From Macrosoma leucophasiata (Eukaryota > Arthropoda > Insecta > Lepidoptera > Hedylidae): 64,000 nucleotides of DNA. Where the stretch lies: contig JAWQUS010000027.1 in assembly GCA_036365455.1 (NCBI GenBank), forward strand, positions 10,434,001 through 10,498,000. The letters run 5' to 3'. Each line of letters begins with the position of its first letter. Within the stretch, counting starts at the first letter, position 1. The position numbers were made by a program, and so were the translations under genes. This document shows, piece by piece, positions 32,481-45,413 of this stretch. Below the pieces are notes generated by a model that made no database searches, had not been told where the DNA came from, and saw nothing but the letters and a program-made list of their open reading frames with translations.

Positions 32481-34040
32481 TATGAAAGTATTAATATTAA
32501 GAAGGATGTTAAAGTTTAACTGAATTGTAAAAATCCTGAATTTGTAGGTATTATTAGCTAATAAACGATTTACGTATAAGAATGGCATATTTGTGTTTAT
32601 AAATGCTCAAAGCCGATGTAGTTCTTGTTGTAATAGATACGCAGATTAATTTAGATTAGCGTGAAATATTACATCGAATACATATAAAGCAACAGTATTA
32701 GTGAGTGGAAGTGTGGAGTGGCCCGTAATATGTATGTACATGGGAGCAACATTGCCGCATTGCGGTGGACGGCATGTGTCGACACATCGCTCCTGCCCTT
32801 TACTGCCTTACCTCACACCGATACCTTTACTAGACTTATGATTTTATTATAACAATACTAGATTTGTAACGTATCTCTCAATGCGACTTTAGTTTGTTAT
32901 GAGTTACTTACTTAAGTCTTTGTTCAGGTAGTGTTGTACGAATATTTTGGGTCAATACTATTGTATTTGAATGTATATATTTTCTCTGTACTTTTTAACA
33001 AATTCATGGCTTGTATATATTTTGTGTTACAAAAATGGCAAGTAAGAACGCAGTTTACAACTTTTATTGGGCGTACCTATATAGGTATGCGGCTCCTCTA
33101 GAGATGACCGTAGTCTTCTTACCAGACAATCGGAGCCCACAGAGTTCTGAGCTTAAAAATTAAACAACTGAAGGACCCCTTTGGATTCAAACCTTGGCTT
33201 AGAGAAGCTGTTGCTATAGAGGGTAAAATATCAACTTTGCAAACTTGCAACTTTCGCTAGTCATCGATGGGTAAAGTTTGCACATTGATGGTAAATTATG
33301 ACGACCGCCTACAACCATTTATGTACGGCCTCATAAATAGGTACCTAAAACGATTGGCTTTAAGGTTAGACATTTTTCTATCCTTGAAACTTAAAATCTC
33401 TAATCTCTATACGAATAAAGAAAGCTAAAACGAATAAAGATTCGGTGGTGCCTACGCTATCGACCTCCGCTGGTGCTGTTCCACCAGTAAAAATAATTAA
33501 TATCTACGTATTTTGCAATTATGATTAATTTATTGAAGGTTTGTCTTATCAAGGAATTACTTTCCGGGTCAGCTAACTCATGTTCCACACGATGATTTCA
33601 AACGTAGCGTTAACCTGTATATAAACGTATATAAAATAAGTGACTTTTGTTTTGTTTCCCGCTTCAGACAGTGTATCGAGTTTGTAATACATTAGTCGGG
33701 CGTTGATTTACACGGCTACGTATCGTGGGCGCGTCTATTCATAGAACTAATGTACTAAATATAGTATCGATTCCTTATTATTTCCCGCGACTGACTCAGA
33801 CAGTTTTTAAAAGTATAATAGTTTTCGGGTGTTGCCGCTATAATACGGTTTTTTGTTGTCTTCGTAAGAACTACAGTTACTCGGCAGTATCGTACTTGCT
33901 ATAAATAGAATTCAATGAACTCACCGATTGTTGACATTGATAACATTGTTGAAAACGTTTATATTGTTTATTCTACTATAAAAAGCAGGTACCTAGTTGT
34001 TGCGAGTTTGTTTTAATGATATAGTGGTGGGTATTTCGGT
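32481..34040. other. AT-rich sequence, little recognised
   Basis: Only a short reverse-strand fragment of repeat A (about 33445-33492, GGTGGTGCCTACGCTATCGA) is recognised. Confidence 0.4.
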
Positions 34041-34067
34041 TGAGAGTAAGTAATAATATGCAAAGGT

Positions 34068-34185
34068 GTATGGGAGAGGAGGAGAGGTGGCGTCTGCGCA
34101 CATCTGCCGGCGCAAGCGCAACGCAGGCACGCGCGCCATTGCACCCGTCTCCGACCGACGCGAGTCACAAGTGACTAAGGGCTGC
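34068..34185. other. isolated GC/CpG-rich block
   Basis: About 120 bp of GC-rich sequence in AT-rich surroundings, with many CpGs (for example GCCGGCGCAAGCGCAACGC). No repeat family is recognised. Possible regulatory element or unannotated first exon. Confidence 0.35.
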
Positions 34186-34240
34186 CAACTTTTAAACAGT
34201 AAAAAAAATTCAGGTTGCAGAAGTTACATTTTATTTTTTT

Positions 34241-34372
34241 AATGAATGCACGGCCTCGATTTACCGGACACAGTGGCATAACAACTTAGGCTTCAGGAAC
34301 GGCAACGCATCAACTTTGAAGTGTGGTTCTTATGTCGGTAGATAGATGTGAACTGTATGCTTGTTTGCCACT
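34241..34372 (+). repeat. SINE-like repeat A, decayed 3' half
   Basis: CACAGTGGCATAACAACTTA, GCAACGCATCAACTTTGAAG and GTGAACTGTATGCTTGTTTG landmarks. Confidence 0.6.
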
Positions 34373-35375
34373 GACAAAGAAGTGAATATTTTAGACTGTT
34401 TTCTTACAACAAGCGCACCACTCCGGCTGCAGCAGGTCGACACCAAACGCTTAATATGAAAGAAGTCTAATACTGTATTAATAGTATGGTTGGCAACCCT
34501 ACAGTGACACAAGCCTCACGCCCGATTTTATTTAAGCTTATAAATTGTAGATTGATATAATTTTTAATGCCACACCGTAACCTATGTCAATGTCAGTTCA
34601 CTTCGACATCATGAATCGACGTCCAGGACTTCGAGATGAAATGTAAATTAAACAAATTATACATTTAATTTTTTAACGACTAAGTTTTTTTTTAATAATA
34701 TATTCTTTAGTGAATATGTTATTGACCAAATGCAAAAGTGACCTCCAAACGATTTTAAGGCTTAAAGATTAAATGAAAATATAATTTATTTAAAAGTATT
34801 GCATTCATATACCGATTATTACCGATATAAGATTGTGAATCCTGTTTTTGAAATTCACGTTCATTTAACAATAATAAATACATATTAGTTGATTCTACTG
34901 TACCTTTCGGTAACACTTGACTTAAGTGTCTTATACAAGTTGATAGGAGAGTACAAAGTCGTAAATTCACATTTAACTTTAATCGCGTCACATCTTAACA
35001 AAAATCGTTTTAGGTACGACATTATTATATAGTCATAAATATAGCAGACACAACGTTTATGAGAATCGCTTTTCGCTTGTCGCTCGCACTGTTCGCGAGC
35101 GAGTCGGGAGTGCGGCTAATTATAATCGACTAAACATCATCGAGTGCCCGTAACTTAGGGTCGCACATCGTCAATGTATTTTTAAATACGGTTTTTTTCT
35201 ACACACTTCGTATATTCCTATCCATAAATTCGAACAAATTATATTGTTTGAGTTACTTCGCCTTCACTTGAGAAGAAATTGTAGAATTGAATTGATATCA
35301 TAATTATACGACTCCGTTGTGTTTTTACATATATTATAATTATTAAACATATACGTCAAATACATGTTTTCAATA

Positions 35376-35552
35376 TAACATACGGAAGACGAAGTGTAGG
35401 CAGGTCCCGCGAGATGGACCGACGACCTGGTGAAAGTTGGGGGCAATCGCTGGATGAGGGCGGCCCAGGACCGTTCGTTGTGACAATCTTTTGGGGAGGC
35501 CTTTGTCCATCAGTGGACGTCTTTTGGTTGAAATGATGATGATGATGATGAT
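35376..35552 (+). pseudogene. RTE-like LINE 3' end with (GAT)n tail
   Basis: The plus-strand translation ARWTDDLVKVGGNRWMRAAQ then FVHQWTSFG-stop is the typical C-terminus of RTE ORF2, followed by a (GATGAT)n tail at about 35535-35551. Everything upstream is absent. Confidence 0.75.
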
Positions 35553-36367
35553 CATGATCACGAGGAATATAACACGCGTATTGACAATAACAATGACATT
35601 TTAAGAATGTCTTTGTCTAATAATAATATTTATGAAACAAACTGCGTGTTTGTAATTTTTTGATTTCGATATTAATTGGCAAGAACATACCTATTTTATA
35701 TGCATTGAATATTTATGTATTTTGGGTAAAACTTTACTTTATGCCAAAATTGATAACCACGTGAATAAAATCGTTGGCAAAAGTTAGTTGTTTATAAATA
35801 CAACGCGGGCGTGGAATGAATGAACTGACCGGTTAGTTGGTATCTAAATTAAAATGAATTAGGTATCTAATAATTGCACTGTTTCTAACTATATTCTCCA
35901 ATATCTAATACTCATTCAAAATTGTAGTTGAGTTGCAAATAACCAGTCTGAAGACTTGAACAAACCTGTTTCAAAGATGCCGTTAAATTTTGATTTACGT
36001 ACGTATTTTAAATTTTAAGTGTCATGCATGTCAACAATCTTATTATATTCGGTGTTCGCCAATTAGGCGAAAATGATAAATTGATCGATTGTTGACATCG
36101 CGATAAGGATCTACCAGTAAAATGCGTAAATGTTAAATAAGTCGTATGTCATAATAATTAATCTACCTACTCGTGGTCTATATTCAACGTCTTGGTTCGT
36201 TGCCAGCCATTCTAAAAACCATACATGATCTCGTTGAAAATTTGTCTATATTCATAATAGCGTATATGTATGTCGATGGTTCCAATTAACAATGTCGGTT
36301 TTATAAAAGAGAGTTTTTTTCTACAGAATAGATAAATATATCTATTCCGTGGTTTTTTTAGTAGTCT
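35553..36367. other. AT-rich sequence, nothing recognised
   Basis: No gene or repeat family recognised. Confidence 0.4.
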
Positions 36368-36374
36368 ACTTCAA

Positions 36375-36701
36375 CCATAGAGCAACACGGGCCACCGGCC
36401 GACCGGAGGGGAGTAGCTGTAGCGTTTATTACCGATGCCAAACAGTCTTTCATTTTATTGAGAAATTTGAGTGATACACACACACGCACACAACAAAAAT
36501 CGTAATTACTTACTACGAAACTCACACCTTGACTTTAACAAAATAAATAAACAATTTCACGCAAACATTTAAACATTGCCACTTGGACTTGTATTTTGAC
36601 AGCAGATGCGAAAGCCTGTATAATACTGCCTGTAATAAAGGCTGTCTGGCTACTCCTCTTCGCTCCGGTCCGCCGCGGCCGGTAGCCCGTGTTGCTCTAT
36701 G
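36375..36701. mobile_element. foldback DNA-transposon-like element (MITE)
   Basis: Inverted termini CATAGAGCAACACGGGC..GCCCGTGTTGCTCTATG continue as imperfect GC-rich arms of roughly 45 bp. A 7-bp duplication ACTTCAA flanks it (36368-36374 and 36702-36708). No transposase. Confidence 0.8.
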
Positions 36702-36727
36702 ACTTCAAAGTTAAATTTGACGGTTAA

Positions 36728-36985
36728 AAAGCCGGTCATGTGCGAGTCGGTTTCGCGCACGAAGGGTTCCGTACCATTATCTTTAAAAACAGCAGAGTTC
36801 TGTTTGTTGTTTGCCCCCCTTAAATATTTATTTTATTCAGTTTTTGGAATTTGTTTTTGTAGCGGCAACAGAAATGTGAAAATTTCAGTTCTATAGACAG
36901 CCTGATGGCAGACGGGCAGCGAAGTCTCACTAATACGACGGACGTTTTTATTCTTTGGGTACGGAATCCTTAAAAGTACTATTAT
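36728..36985. repeat. GGTTCCGTAC repeat family member
   Basis: CGAAGGGTTCCGTACC at the left and GGGTACGGAATCC at the right form short inverted ends. The internal CAACAGAAATGTGAAAATTT is shared with copies at 44554-44790 and 62520-62906. Confidence 0.5.
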
Positions 36986-37383
36986 TTGAAAAAACTTTTG
37001 CTTAAATAAACCCCGTCAACCATATTACCTACATGAAAATTGAATAATAAAATACCTGTATTCTACCTTAATAACCTTTATCTAAAAATTCTCTTTAATA
37101 TTTGACAAAATACAAAAACATTCCACAACGCACAATACATGAAAAAAATATGATAAGTTCAAACATAAGAAGCAGTGTCTCCGGCCGCGGCTGTACCGAA
37201 TAGATTCCAGTACAGGGTAGGAAAGTCAGGCCAGAATCTGACGCTGGTTTTCAATAGGAAGCTATTTGGTGACTCACGGATATTAGTATGTATTACCTAA
37301 AAATTTAAATATAGTACTTAGATACATATGTATTCAAGAAATAACTTAAATGTTTACATTACTTATATATAGGTAATATACAA

Positions 37384-37567
37384 TCTATACTAATATTATA
37401 AAGCTGAAGAGTTTGTTCGTTTGTTCGTTTGTTTGCTTGAACGCGCTAATCTCGGGAACTACTGGTCCGATTTGAAAAATTCTTTTTAGGCTATATAATA
37501 TCACGCTAAGATGAATAGGAAAGGGTAGGTAACATTGTAGCCGCGCGAAGCCGGGTGGGGCCGCTAG
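37384..37567 (+). mobile_element. short Helitron-like element, second subtype
   Basis: A|TCTATACTAATATTATAAAG start and GCCGGGTGGGGCCGCTAG|T end, with the TCGGGAACTACTGGTCCGAT block. Obeys the A|TC..CTAG|T rule. Confidence 0.8.
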
Positions 37568-39600
37568 TCACACAATATATAGGTACATAATTTTCTCAAC
37601 CCCGGACTTTCAGACATTTGTCGAATAAATTGATACGAGTTATTGACTAAACCCGCATTCAAATTTATATTTCAAACCGAAGAATATATCCGAAAAATAA
37701 TTACAGAGGGAAGTAGGTGCGGAGACGTCAAATTTATAATCTGTTAAAACATTGAATGTACCCGCTAAATGAATGTCTGTGAAGAAACGTGTGAACCCAT
37801 TGTTTTGTTTACGCGTGTAAAATCAAACTTCCGTGTAGATATTACAGATATTTAATACTTTTTTTAACTTGTCTATTGTTGTTTTATATTATTTCGCATT
37901 AACACATGCTTGTGAAATATATTTTAAAGAAAACTGGAAAGAACAATTTTGTCAATTGTTTTGTGTTAATTTGAACTCCTTAACTTTTCTCTAAGAATAC
38001 TGATATATCGCGATATAGTGTTTATCATGTTTATGATCAATCACAAATTAGAATTTTCGTTTTGTCCGTTGACGCGCCAGCTCCAAGTTCTTTAGCGTAA
38101 ACGTTTCAGTAAGTACCTGCCTAATGAAAAAATCTGTACTGCTAAGTAAGAACTCAGAATTTCATTGGATGAATTCATCCTTTCTTCAACCTAACCATTC
38201 TAAAGTTTTATAGCTATTGCATGAAGGTTGCTGCAATACTATGCATACGACGAATGTACCTATATCATATGTTTTTTTAAATATAAAAATATCAATTTAC
38301 GGTTAGTGTAGATATAGTGGCTATGAACACAAGCTTTTTTAATGCTTTATAACATTTTCTTGTAAATCTTAATTCCGCATGTTCCGTTACAGTAATTCCA
38401 GCATCAGGACGCGGTCATACATTTTTCTCTGGAAACGTATCACCTCGTCGTTGGGTAGCTGAGTACTTACAATTAAAAAGCGAAAAGAGCGCGGATTCCG
38501 CGGCGATTTTCGAGAAATATCGACGGGGTCGACGAACCATGTCGACGCATCGTGTCCGCGTCTTCTCGCTTCCATTTTTTTTTCCTTTATTTTTGTATAA
38601 TACGTACCGTTTAAAATGATATTCTTCAGAATCAAATTTGTTAATTTTATAACGTCAAATTGTTTTTGTTTTATTTTCCTTTGTTTTGCGATGCGCATTT
38701 GAAATGAAAGAGGTGGTTTATATGCTTCAGTTCTTCCTGAACTGCACCGCATATCCCACATAATTTCCTAGTACACTCTGAAACAAATTGAGCTTAAACG
38801 ATATTGACATACAAGGTAAGTCACCAATAATGGATTAGATATCTCTTTCCCCATTCACAACGAAGGTACTCCAGTGGAACTCCGCATTTTTGCTGTACAA
38901 GGCACGTATAATCCACGTAAATCATAAGTATGGTTCGGCATAAGCAGCAAGTATTGTACGTAGCCTAATTGAGATTAATCATTGTGTTCGAAGGTTACGC
39001 AAGTGCGCCGCTGTGCTCCGCTCTCATTGCAACATTTGACAGTCCCTTACAAAACACGATTCGGATAATGGTTCGGTTCAAAACTTCCGTCTCTGATGCA
39101 AATTTTTTCAAGCAGACCTGTCAATCAGTTGACCAACTATTCTTTATTGTAATAAAGTTGAAGGACTTGATATCATTTCAACCTTTCAAATCTTTGCAGA
39201 TCGCTTTATAATAAATAACGATCATAATATTTAAAACTCAGTATTAGAATTATTAAAGATTTTTCTGTTTGTATCTCAGATTCTCAACTCCCAACGTCCG
39301 AGCTTAACTGAGTGATCTGAACTTGTTGAAATAAATTACAAACTTTGAAATCATTACTTCGTTTACTTATTATTCGGGAAAGATAAGCGTGCGGTTCTCG
39401 CCCTCTTGCCTCTTGAACAAGATGAAATAAAGAAATTAACGGCTTGAAATGTTGCTAAAGTTGAATACGGTTGAAAATTCAAAATGCGAAGCCAACCAAC
39501 ATTAATTTAATGTTTTGTTTTGAAGTAGATTGGTATTATTTACTACCTATACTGTATTATTTCATTTCTTTTTACGTAGATGTGAAATGATGGTAGTAAA
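37568..39600. other. AT-rich sequence, no gene recognised
   Basis: A 124-codon open frame at 38387-38761 (-) has a basic N-terminal half but no recognised motif, neighbour or splice context. Not called. Confidence 0.4.
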
Positions 39601-39607
39601 CAAAAAT

Positions 39608-39705
39608 GCTGTTCACATGTAAGAGATGACTGCAGCCTATGAACATTTACTAAAATGGAAGGTCAAAATGCAGATGTCAAGTTAAGTCTGTGTTATTACG
39701 AGAAT
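39608..39705 (-). repeat. SINE-like repeat A, fragment
   Basis: GAGATGACTGCAGCCTATGA and GGTCAAAATGCAGATG landmarks on the reverse strand. Confidence 0.6.
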
Positions 39706-42476
39706 TTAACAGTTTCATATTTCATACGGCTGACACCGAGATTTAAGATGTTATGGACCCACAATTTGGGTCAGATTAGGCTATGATCATAGTGCCAATT
39801 TATACCAGCTTCTGTAATTCACATTTATTGATAAACGATACCAATTGATTAGTTTCACGCAAAAACGCAGCTTCTTGATTGCATAAAACGATGTGCATTC
39901 CACCTCATGTGTTTGAGTAGCATTCGGCGACGAACGCGAACAATAAAAGTATCAGCGACGTTGAAATAAATAAAAAGAGCAGCCGGGCCAGGTGCGGCGG
40001 GGGCAGGTGGAATAATTGGCAATTCTTTGTCTCAGACCCGTACACCAGCGACGAAAATCCACAGCATATCTTAACTCCCTGATGTCTTATTTTACATGTT
40101 TTCAAATTAATTTCGCGTTTTGGTTTGTTTGTTTCGTTAGATGCGTTCGTCATTACGAGCAGATGCTTCGTGAATTTTTTGTGTCGCCATTGCATTTGAG
40201 CATAATTGTAGGTAGTTTCTTCGATACCAAACAATATCAGTTTCAGTGAAATAATATGTAAAGTATTTATGTTGTATCGTAAACTACCGATAGGTACTCA
40301 TAACATATCAGTTCGGCTGAATTTGGTGACATTGATTACACCGAGATGGCAGGTTGCGTGATTCACGAACTTTTTTATAAACCGGTTACCGGTATGAACA
40401 TATCTGCTTATTTGCACATATTAGGTGTTATTTATAAAGTTATAATATTCTTACAAATTATTTTATAGCCAGTTTAGACACGCGAATCTTTTAGGACACA
40501 GCGCGGTTTTATTTGGACACAAATCGTTTCTACATTTGTATTCAAGTAAGTAAAATACTTTGTTTCGGTTCATCAAAATGCAGAATTAGGTTACTATATT
40601 CAAAGTTCAGTGTTTTACAATGACTATTTAGCTAAGTTATTCAACTAGCTGTAATTATTCATACACTACGTAATGTCGAACATTGGCGAGTGATTATAAA
40701 CAAGCGAATTATAATCATGGTATCAATACTGTCAACGTGAGTGAAATTCCGGAAGGCAGGAATGTGGGTGAGGTAACCTCATTTGGTTTGTGCACATGCG
40801 CCTAGCTCGCTGCGATTTCTGTTAATACTCGACCAGTTTCGGAAGCACACCACTAGATACGATGGGACGTTTAGCGAGTTTTTATCCGCTACTCGGTCGG
40901 ATGTTAGCCTCATTGTGTGAGTAGATACATAGCAACCCGGTCACTTAGCTAGTACGCATATTATCTCCATTTGCATAGTGCAGACAAGTAGCGGTGTCGA
41001 CTTCCATTGCTACGTATAAACAGTAGTGTTTAAACTGCATGAAAGTACAATTATAATTGCGAGCAGGTTCGGGATGAAAGCTATTGATGTCACTGCTTTT
41101 TGTGTCGCTTTCTTAACGTCGTACTTGAAATACCTAAATATTCATCTGCACTCGTATAGTTACGTATTCTGCCTTAAGCTTTGGATTGGTGTATATTGGA
41201 TCCAGATAGCTGCATTAGAGTAAAATCTATAGAGTCGAACTCCTGGCTTTGTTACAAACACATATAGCCTTCTTTTAATCGAGTAGTAAATTACTTTTTA
41301 CCCTCTCGTAATACCTATAATACACCCAACCATCAAAATTAAATAATAGAAACATGCCATGAATCAAGCATCTTGACCATTACTTTGAAGATTAAGGCAC
41401 GAGGGTGCGACTGTACGTATAAACAATTTTGGATTTGGGATTAATCCCATTAATACCTTTTTATACATTTGTACTGACGTACCTAAGTACGAGTACTTTG
41501 TGAAATTCCTCAGTAATTAAAAAGTAAAGGAATTTGCGCATGCCTTGCATCCAATTACACTCTTGCGGCGTTCTCTTGCCACGACAGGTCCTCGTTCTGG
41601 GGTTACTTGAGCAATGGACGATAGTAGTTATCAGCCGAACATTTGGCTACAACTTACCAACAACAAGGACTGAAAAAAATCTACTGGCGAGCTATGTAGG
41701 TACATATAAGCAATGTATGAATGATGCAGAATTGCTTGTGTATCTATCTACAACATCTATGCATGTCATAATTAAATTTTCACCAAAAACTGTTGTTTTG
41801 TTATTCGGTCCCATTTCCTTCATTCCAGTCTTCAAAAAAATGTTTCTATGGAACATGAGAGTTGTATTAGCAGTAAAATTTATTTTCGTTAACCGATATT
41901 ACTTTCGTGCCTTTCATTATTTTTTGAATATCTATATCATTTAATAACGACCACTATTCATTTCTTGAATGCACCAAGTATGTACATTTGTTGGATTTAA
42001 TGCCACTGGACTTTCATTCTATGTTTCACACGTTAATTTAACCTATACCAACATTATTTACTACTTTTACTAATCAATTAAACTAAACTGTGTTGGTAAC
42101 TGAATATATCAGTATTCATTTATATGTCGGTGTTTTTTAATGCTATGCACATAGTGATATAGTAATATTAGTACCTACCTATGCAAGTAGGTACGAATAG
42201 CTATACCTATTACTATTTCAGTTGTTAACAATTAAATCTTGGCATGGATTAATGAATCGAATCGAAAGGTAGTTCCAACTGCTGAGTTTATTGGGCTGAG
42301 TATAATAGGAATATTGGTCTTCAGTCCTTCGTCGTTATCAAAAAGGTCAATATTTGCAATTGTAACGAGTTCGTGGCTATATATAAATTTTGTATTGTCA
42401 ACTTGCGGTTTGCCACATGTGACGTCAGGTCTGTTATCTTGGAGCTAATAATCTTAATAAACACGTTTATTACGCA
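39706..42476. other. AT-rich sequence, nothing certain
   Basis: No repeat family is recognised. Open frames at 39905-40234 (-) and 41534-41944 (+, 136 codons) lack known motifs. Confidence 0.4.
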
Positions 42477-43270
42477 CTAGCTGAGCCCGCGACTTCGTCC
42501 ACGTGAGAAAAAATATGGTTGTTTAGTATCTACCCGGACAAAGTCATGGGCGCAGCTAGTATAAAAGTAGCCTAAGTTGCTCCTTATCACATCAGCTATC
42601 TGCCAGTGAAAGTCCCGTCAAAATCGGAGACACTCAAATTCTATTTATTTATATGTACGTATGTATGTATGTATGGAGATAAAAGTAGCCTAAGTTACTC
42701 CTTATTACATCAGCTACCTACCCGTGGAAGTCCCGTCAAAGTCGGATACACTCCAATTCTAATTATTTGGATGGAGGTATGTATGTATGGATGTATAGAG
42801 ATAAAAGTAGCCTAAGTTACTCCTTATTACATCAGCTACCTACCCGTGGAAGTCCCGTAAAAGTCTGATAGACTCCGATTCTACTTATTTGTATGTAGGT
42901 ATGTATATATGGAGATAAAAGTAGCCTAAGTTACTCCTTATCACATCAGCTATCTACCAGTGAAAATCCCGTCAAAATCGGCCCAGCCGTTCCGATTAGC
43001 CCCGCCAAACACACAGACAAACAGACATGTTTCCGGGATAAAAAGTACCCAGTGTTGTGCGCCAAAGGTTAAAGTATGATCATACCAAGTTTCATTGTAA
43101 TCGGACCAGTAGTTTTTCTGTGATGCTTGAACAAACAGACAGACAGACAAATTTTTTTCTAATCACATATTTGGGTTCGGTATCGATCAAGTAACATCCC
43201 CTGGTATTTATTTTTTAAATATTTTTAATGTACAGAATTTACACTTCTACAGTTTTATTATAAGTATAGA
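42477..43270 (-). mobile_element. Helitron-like element with internal tandem repeats
   Basis: On the minus strand it starts A|TCTATACTTATAATA (43270) and ends GTCGCGGGCTCAGCTAG|T (42477). At 794 bp it is four times longer than its relatives, largely because of a tandem array at 42561-42990. The segment carrying the CGGACCAGTAG and ACAGACAGACAG landmarks (43000-43150) is normal for the family. Confidence 0.8.
42561..42990. repeat. minisatellite of about 118-bp units inside the Helitron
   Basis: Four units starting ATAAAAGTAGCCTAAGTT at 42561, 42679, 42801 and 42915 (spacing 118, 122 and 114). Each holds CATCAGCTA, GTCCCGT(C/A)AAA and a (GTAT)n microsatellite; the last unit is partial. Confidence 0.88.
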
Positions 43271-43540
43271 TTATATTTAGGGAATTCAATACTCGTTAGA
43301 ATTTTCTTTCTGCCGTCTTTGGAAAAGCCTGCGGTCGTCGGTTGAAGAATTTAGAATGTAGGACCATTACATCTAGGGAATTCGGTCGAATAACTAAACT
43401 ACGTAATAAATATTTGTTAAATAAGTTAGCGTTTGACCAAAACACTTGGAAAATGTACTTTGCGCGACATTGAACAAAACAATAGCTATGAATGAATGTC
43501 GCTCGGCACACTACCCGGATAATGATGTTGTTTGCTTTAC

Positions 43541-43550
43541 CTTCCGTCAT
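43541..43550 (-). other. minimal ATG-plus-donor site, weak candidate for another first exon
   Basis: ATGACGGAAG|GTAAAG gives three codons plus one base, again the phase of tna exon 2. A match this short is easily random. Confidence 0.12.
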
Positions 43551-43895
43551 CGTGGATGTTGTGTTGTGCGCGTCATTGAGTTTTTGTTATCTTAGCTACC
43601 TCTAATTGCTCTAGTAGTGAGTATCCCCATATTATTGTTTACCTGCAATCACTTCAAATCTGGTAAAGTAGCCAAAATAAAACTACTGTATATGATTATG
43701 TAGGTACCTTCTCGTGGTAATACTTTTAATACATTAAATTGGTTTTACTGCAATACATAATAGGTACCTAATATATCTATTGAAGAATCGTTTTGTATTT
43801 TTCGAAATGACGTGCGGCTGAAATACCTATATTCAAAATTTTCATGGAAAAATGATAAGAAAATAATCTGGGACTCAGGGAATAGAACTTGAACG

Positions 43896-43970
43896 CCGCG
43901 TCAGCGCATCTGTTTTTTTGCCTCTGGGTTTTGTGTAGATGTCTATATAGGCTGCAGTCATCATTGTCAT
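43896..43970 (+). repeat. SINE-like repeat A, fragment
   Basis: CAGCGCATCTG..TGTAGATGTCTATATAGGCTGCAGTCATCA, internal part only. Confidence 0.6.
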
Positions 43971-44553
43971 CATTGTCCATTAGTTACAAAAAATACCATG
44001 GCTGCGATTGCTTGTCTGAAACAAAAGGCTTATGTTACAAAAATGCCAGTACCTACTTATAAAAGGTAGGTATATCTACCTTTATCGATTATCTATCTAT
44101 CTTATGGTTTATGGATCTCAAAAGAAAATTCAAAGTTCGTCTCCGAGTCGATTATCATAAAATCGAATCGTTCGAAGGAAACACTAAGAAATAAGCTTCT
44201 AAAATAAGCATTTAATTGAATTGATATTTTAATCATTGCTGGTCAACGACTAAAGGAATGGAATAGATATAAATCTAGGCATAATCAGATGGTTCTAGTA
44301 CGAGCTGCATCTCACTCACACATTCCACACACACATTAGCATCGTAATTAATTACCTAGTCCTTTGTATTATATCCGCATAGCGATGAACATGCTGTTTA
44401 TATATCGTCGAATCTCGCATGATATATCGTGTTTGATCTTGTGTAATAGGACTTGTGAAATGTATGAACTATGATAAAATCATAAAAATACCTACTTAGT
44501 ATCTATAAATTCCATTTAATGTGAATCATTTAAGTTACATACCTTAAAACTAA

Positions 44554-44790
44554 GGTTCCGTGCTTAAAAAGTAAAGATGAAACCCTATTACTAAGCCTGC
44601 GCTGTCTATCTTTCCATCTGTTTGTCACCAAGCTGTATCTCATAAACCGTGACAGCTAGAAAGCTGAAATTTTCACAAATTAAGATTTCCGTTACCGCTA
44701 TCACAACAAATACCTACTAAAAATTAAACAAATTAAAATAATAAAAAATGTTTTTGTACGGAACTTTTCGTGCTCTCATTTGGCCTTTTT
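44554..44790 (+). repeat. GGTTCCGT repeat family, plus copy
   Basis: Starts AAGGTTCCGTGCTTAAAAAG, then CCCTATTACTAAGCC, CAAGCTGTATCTCATAAACC, GTGACAGCTAGAAAGCTGAA, and ends near GTACGGAAC. The copy at 62520-62906 is its reverse complement. Probably a DNA element without coding capacity. Confidence 0.65.
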
Positions 44791-44987
44791 TTTAATTAGA
44801 AATTGAAAAGAAGCATACATTTTCCATGGGTAGGTGGTAGGTAAATGACTACTGATGGTGTTCAAGATGCAGTTGCCTTGCTCGTTGTTGTTTTGCTTTG
44901 CGACTGAGATGACGGAGCCGTATAAGCTTTCTTCTTATTATTAGTTTTGACCCAAATTGTATTGTAAGCTTTAAATGAAATGAGTTA

Positions 44988-45058
44988 TACTGGTGTTAGA
45001 GCTCTAATGGCAGAGCACGATGATCGCAGGCATCGCTGCTTAATCTCAGTCAGCATCA
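44988..45058 (+). repeat. SINE-like repeat A, 5' fragment
   Basis: CTGGTGTTAGAGCTCTAATGG head, decayed after about 70 bp. Confidence 0.45.
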
Positions 45059-45413
45059 AAATCATTGAGATCTATTATATAGGTACATAGTTTTATGCTG
45101 AATAGGCAGCAGCATTTAGTCATATGGTTACCGTCGTTGTGTAAAATAAATAAAATATAAAAGATAATATTTTTGATTGAGTTATCTATCCAAATTAGGC
45201 ACTCTATGATTATCTATGACCTTCCTTTGACTTTTGTTTATTAAGATAATCTTATTTTAGAGTAGAATTCTACAATTTATTTGAAATTGGTTTTTCTTTA
45301 GGATTAGGTACTTATATAATTTTTTATTGTCTCATCCATAATAACAATTTATTTATTAATGACAAGCTAATTAATTTATGATTATATTTAAAATTAGAGT
45401 TAAAGATGTTAGC

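Noticed and set aside
38387..38761. 124-codon open frame on the minus strand
   Set aside because: No recognisable domain, no supporting neighbours; could be chance or a decayed element.
41534..41944. 136-codon open frame on the plus strand
   Set aside because: No known motif, no splice or promoter context, and composition like AT-rich noncoding DNA.
42655..42675. GTAT microsatellite as a separate locus
   Set aside because: It is part of the 118-bp Helitron-internal units, not independent.
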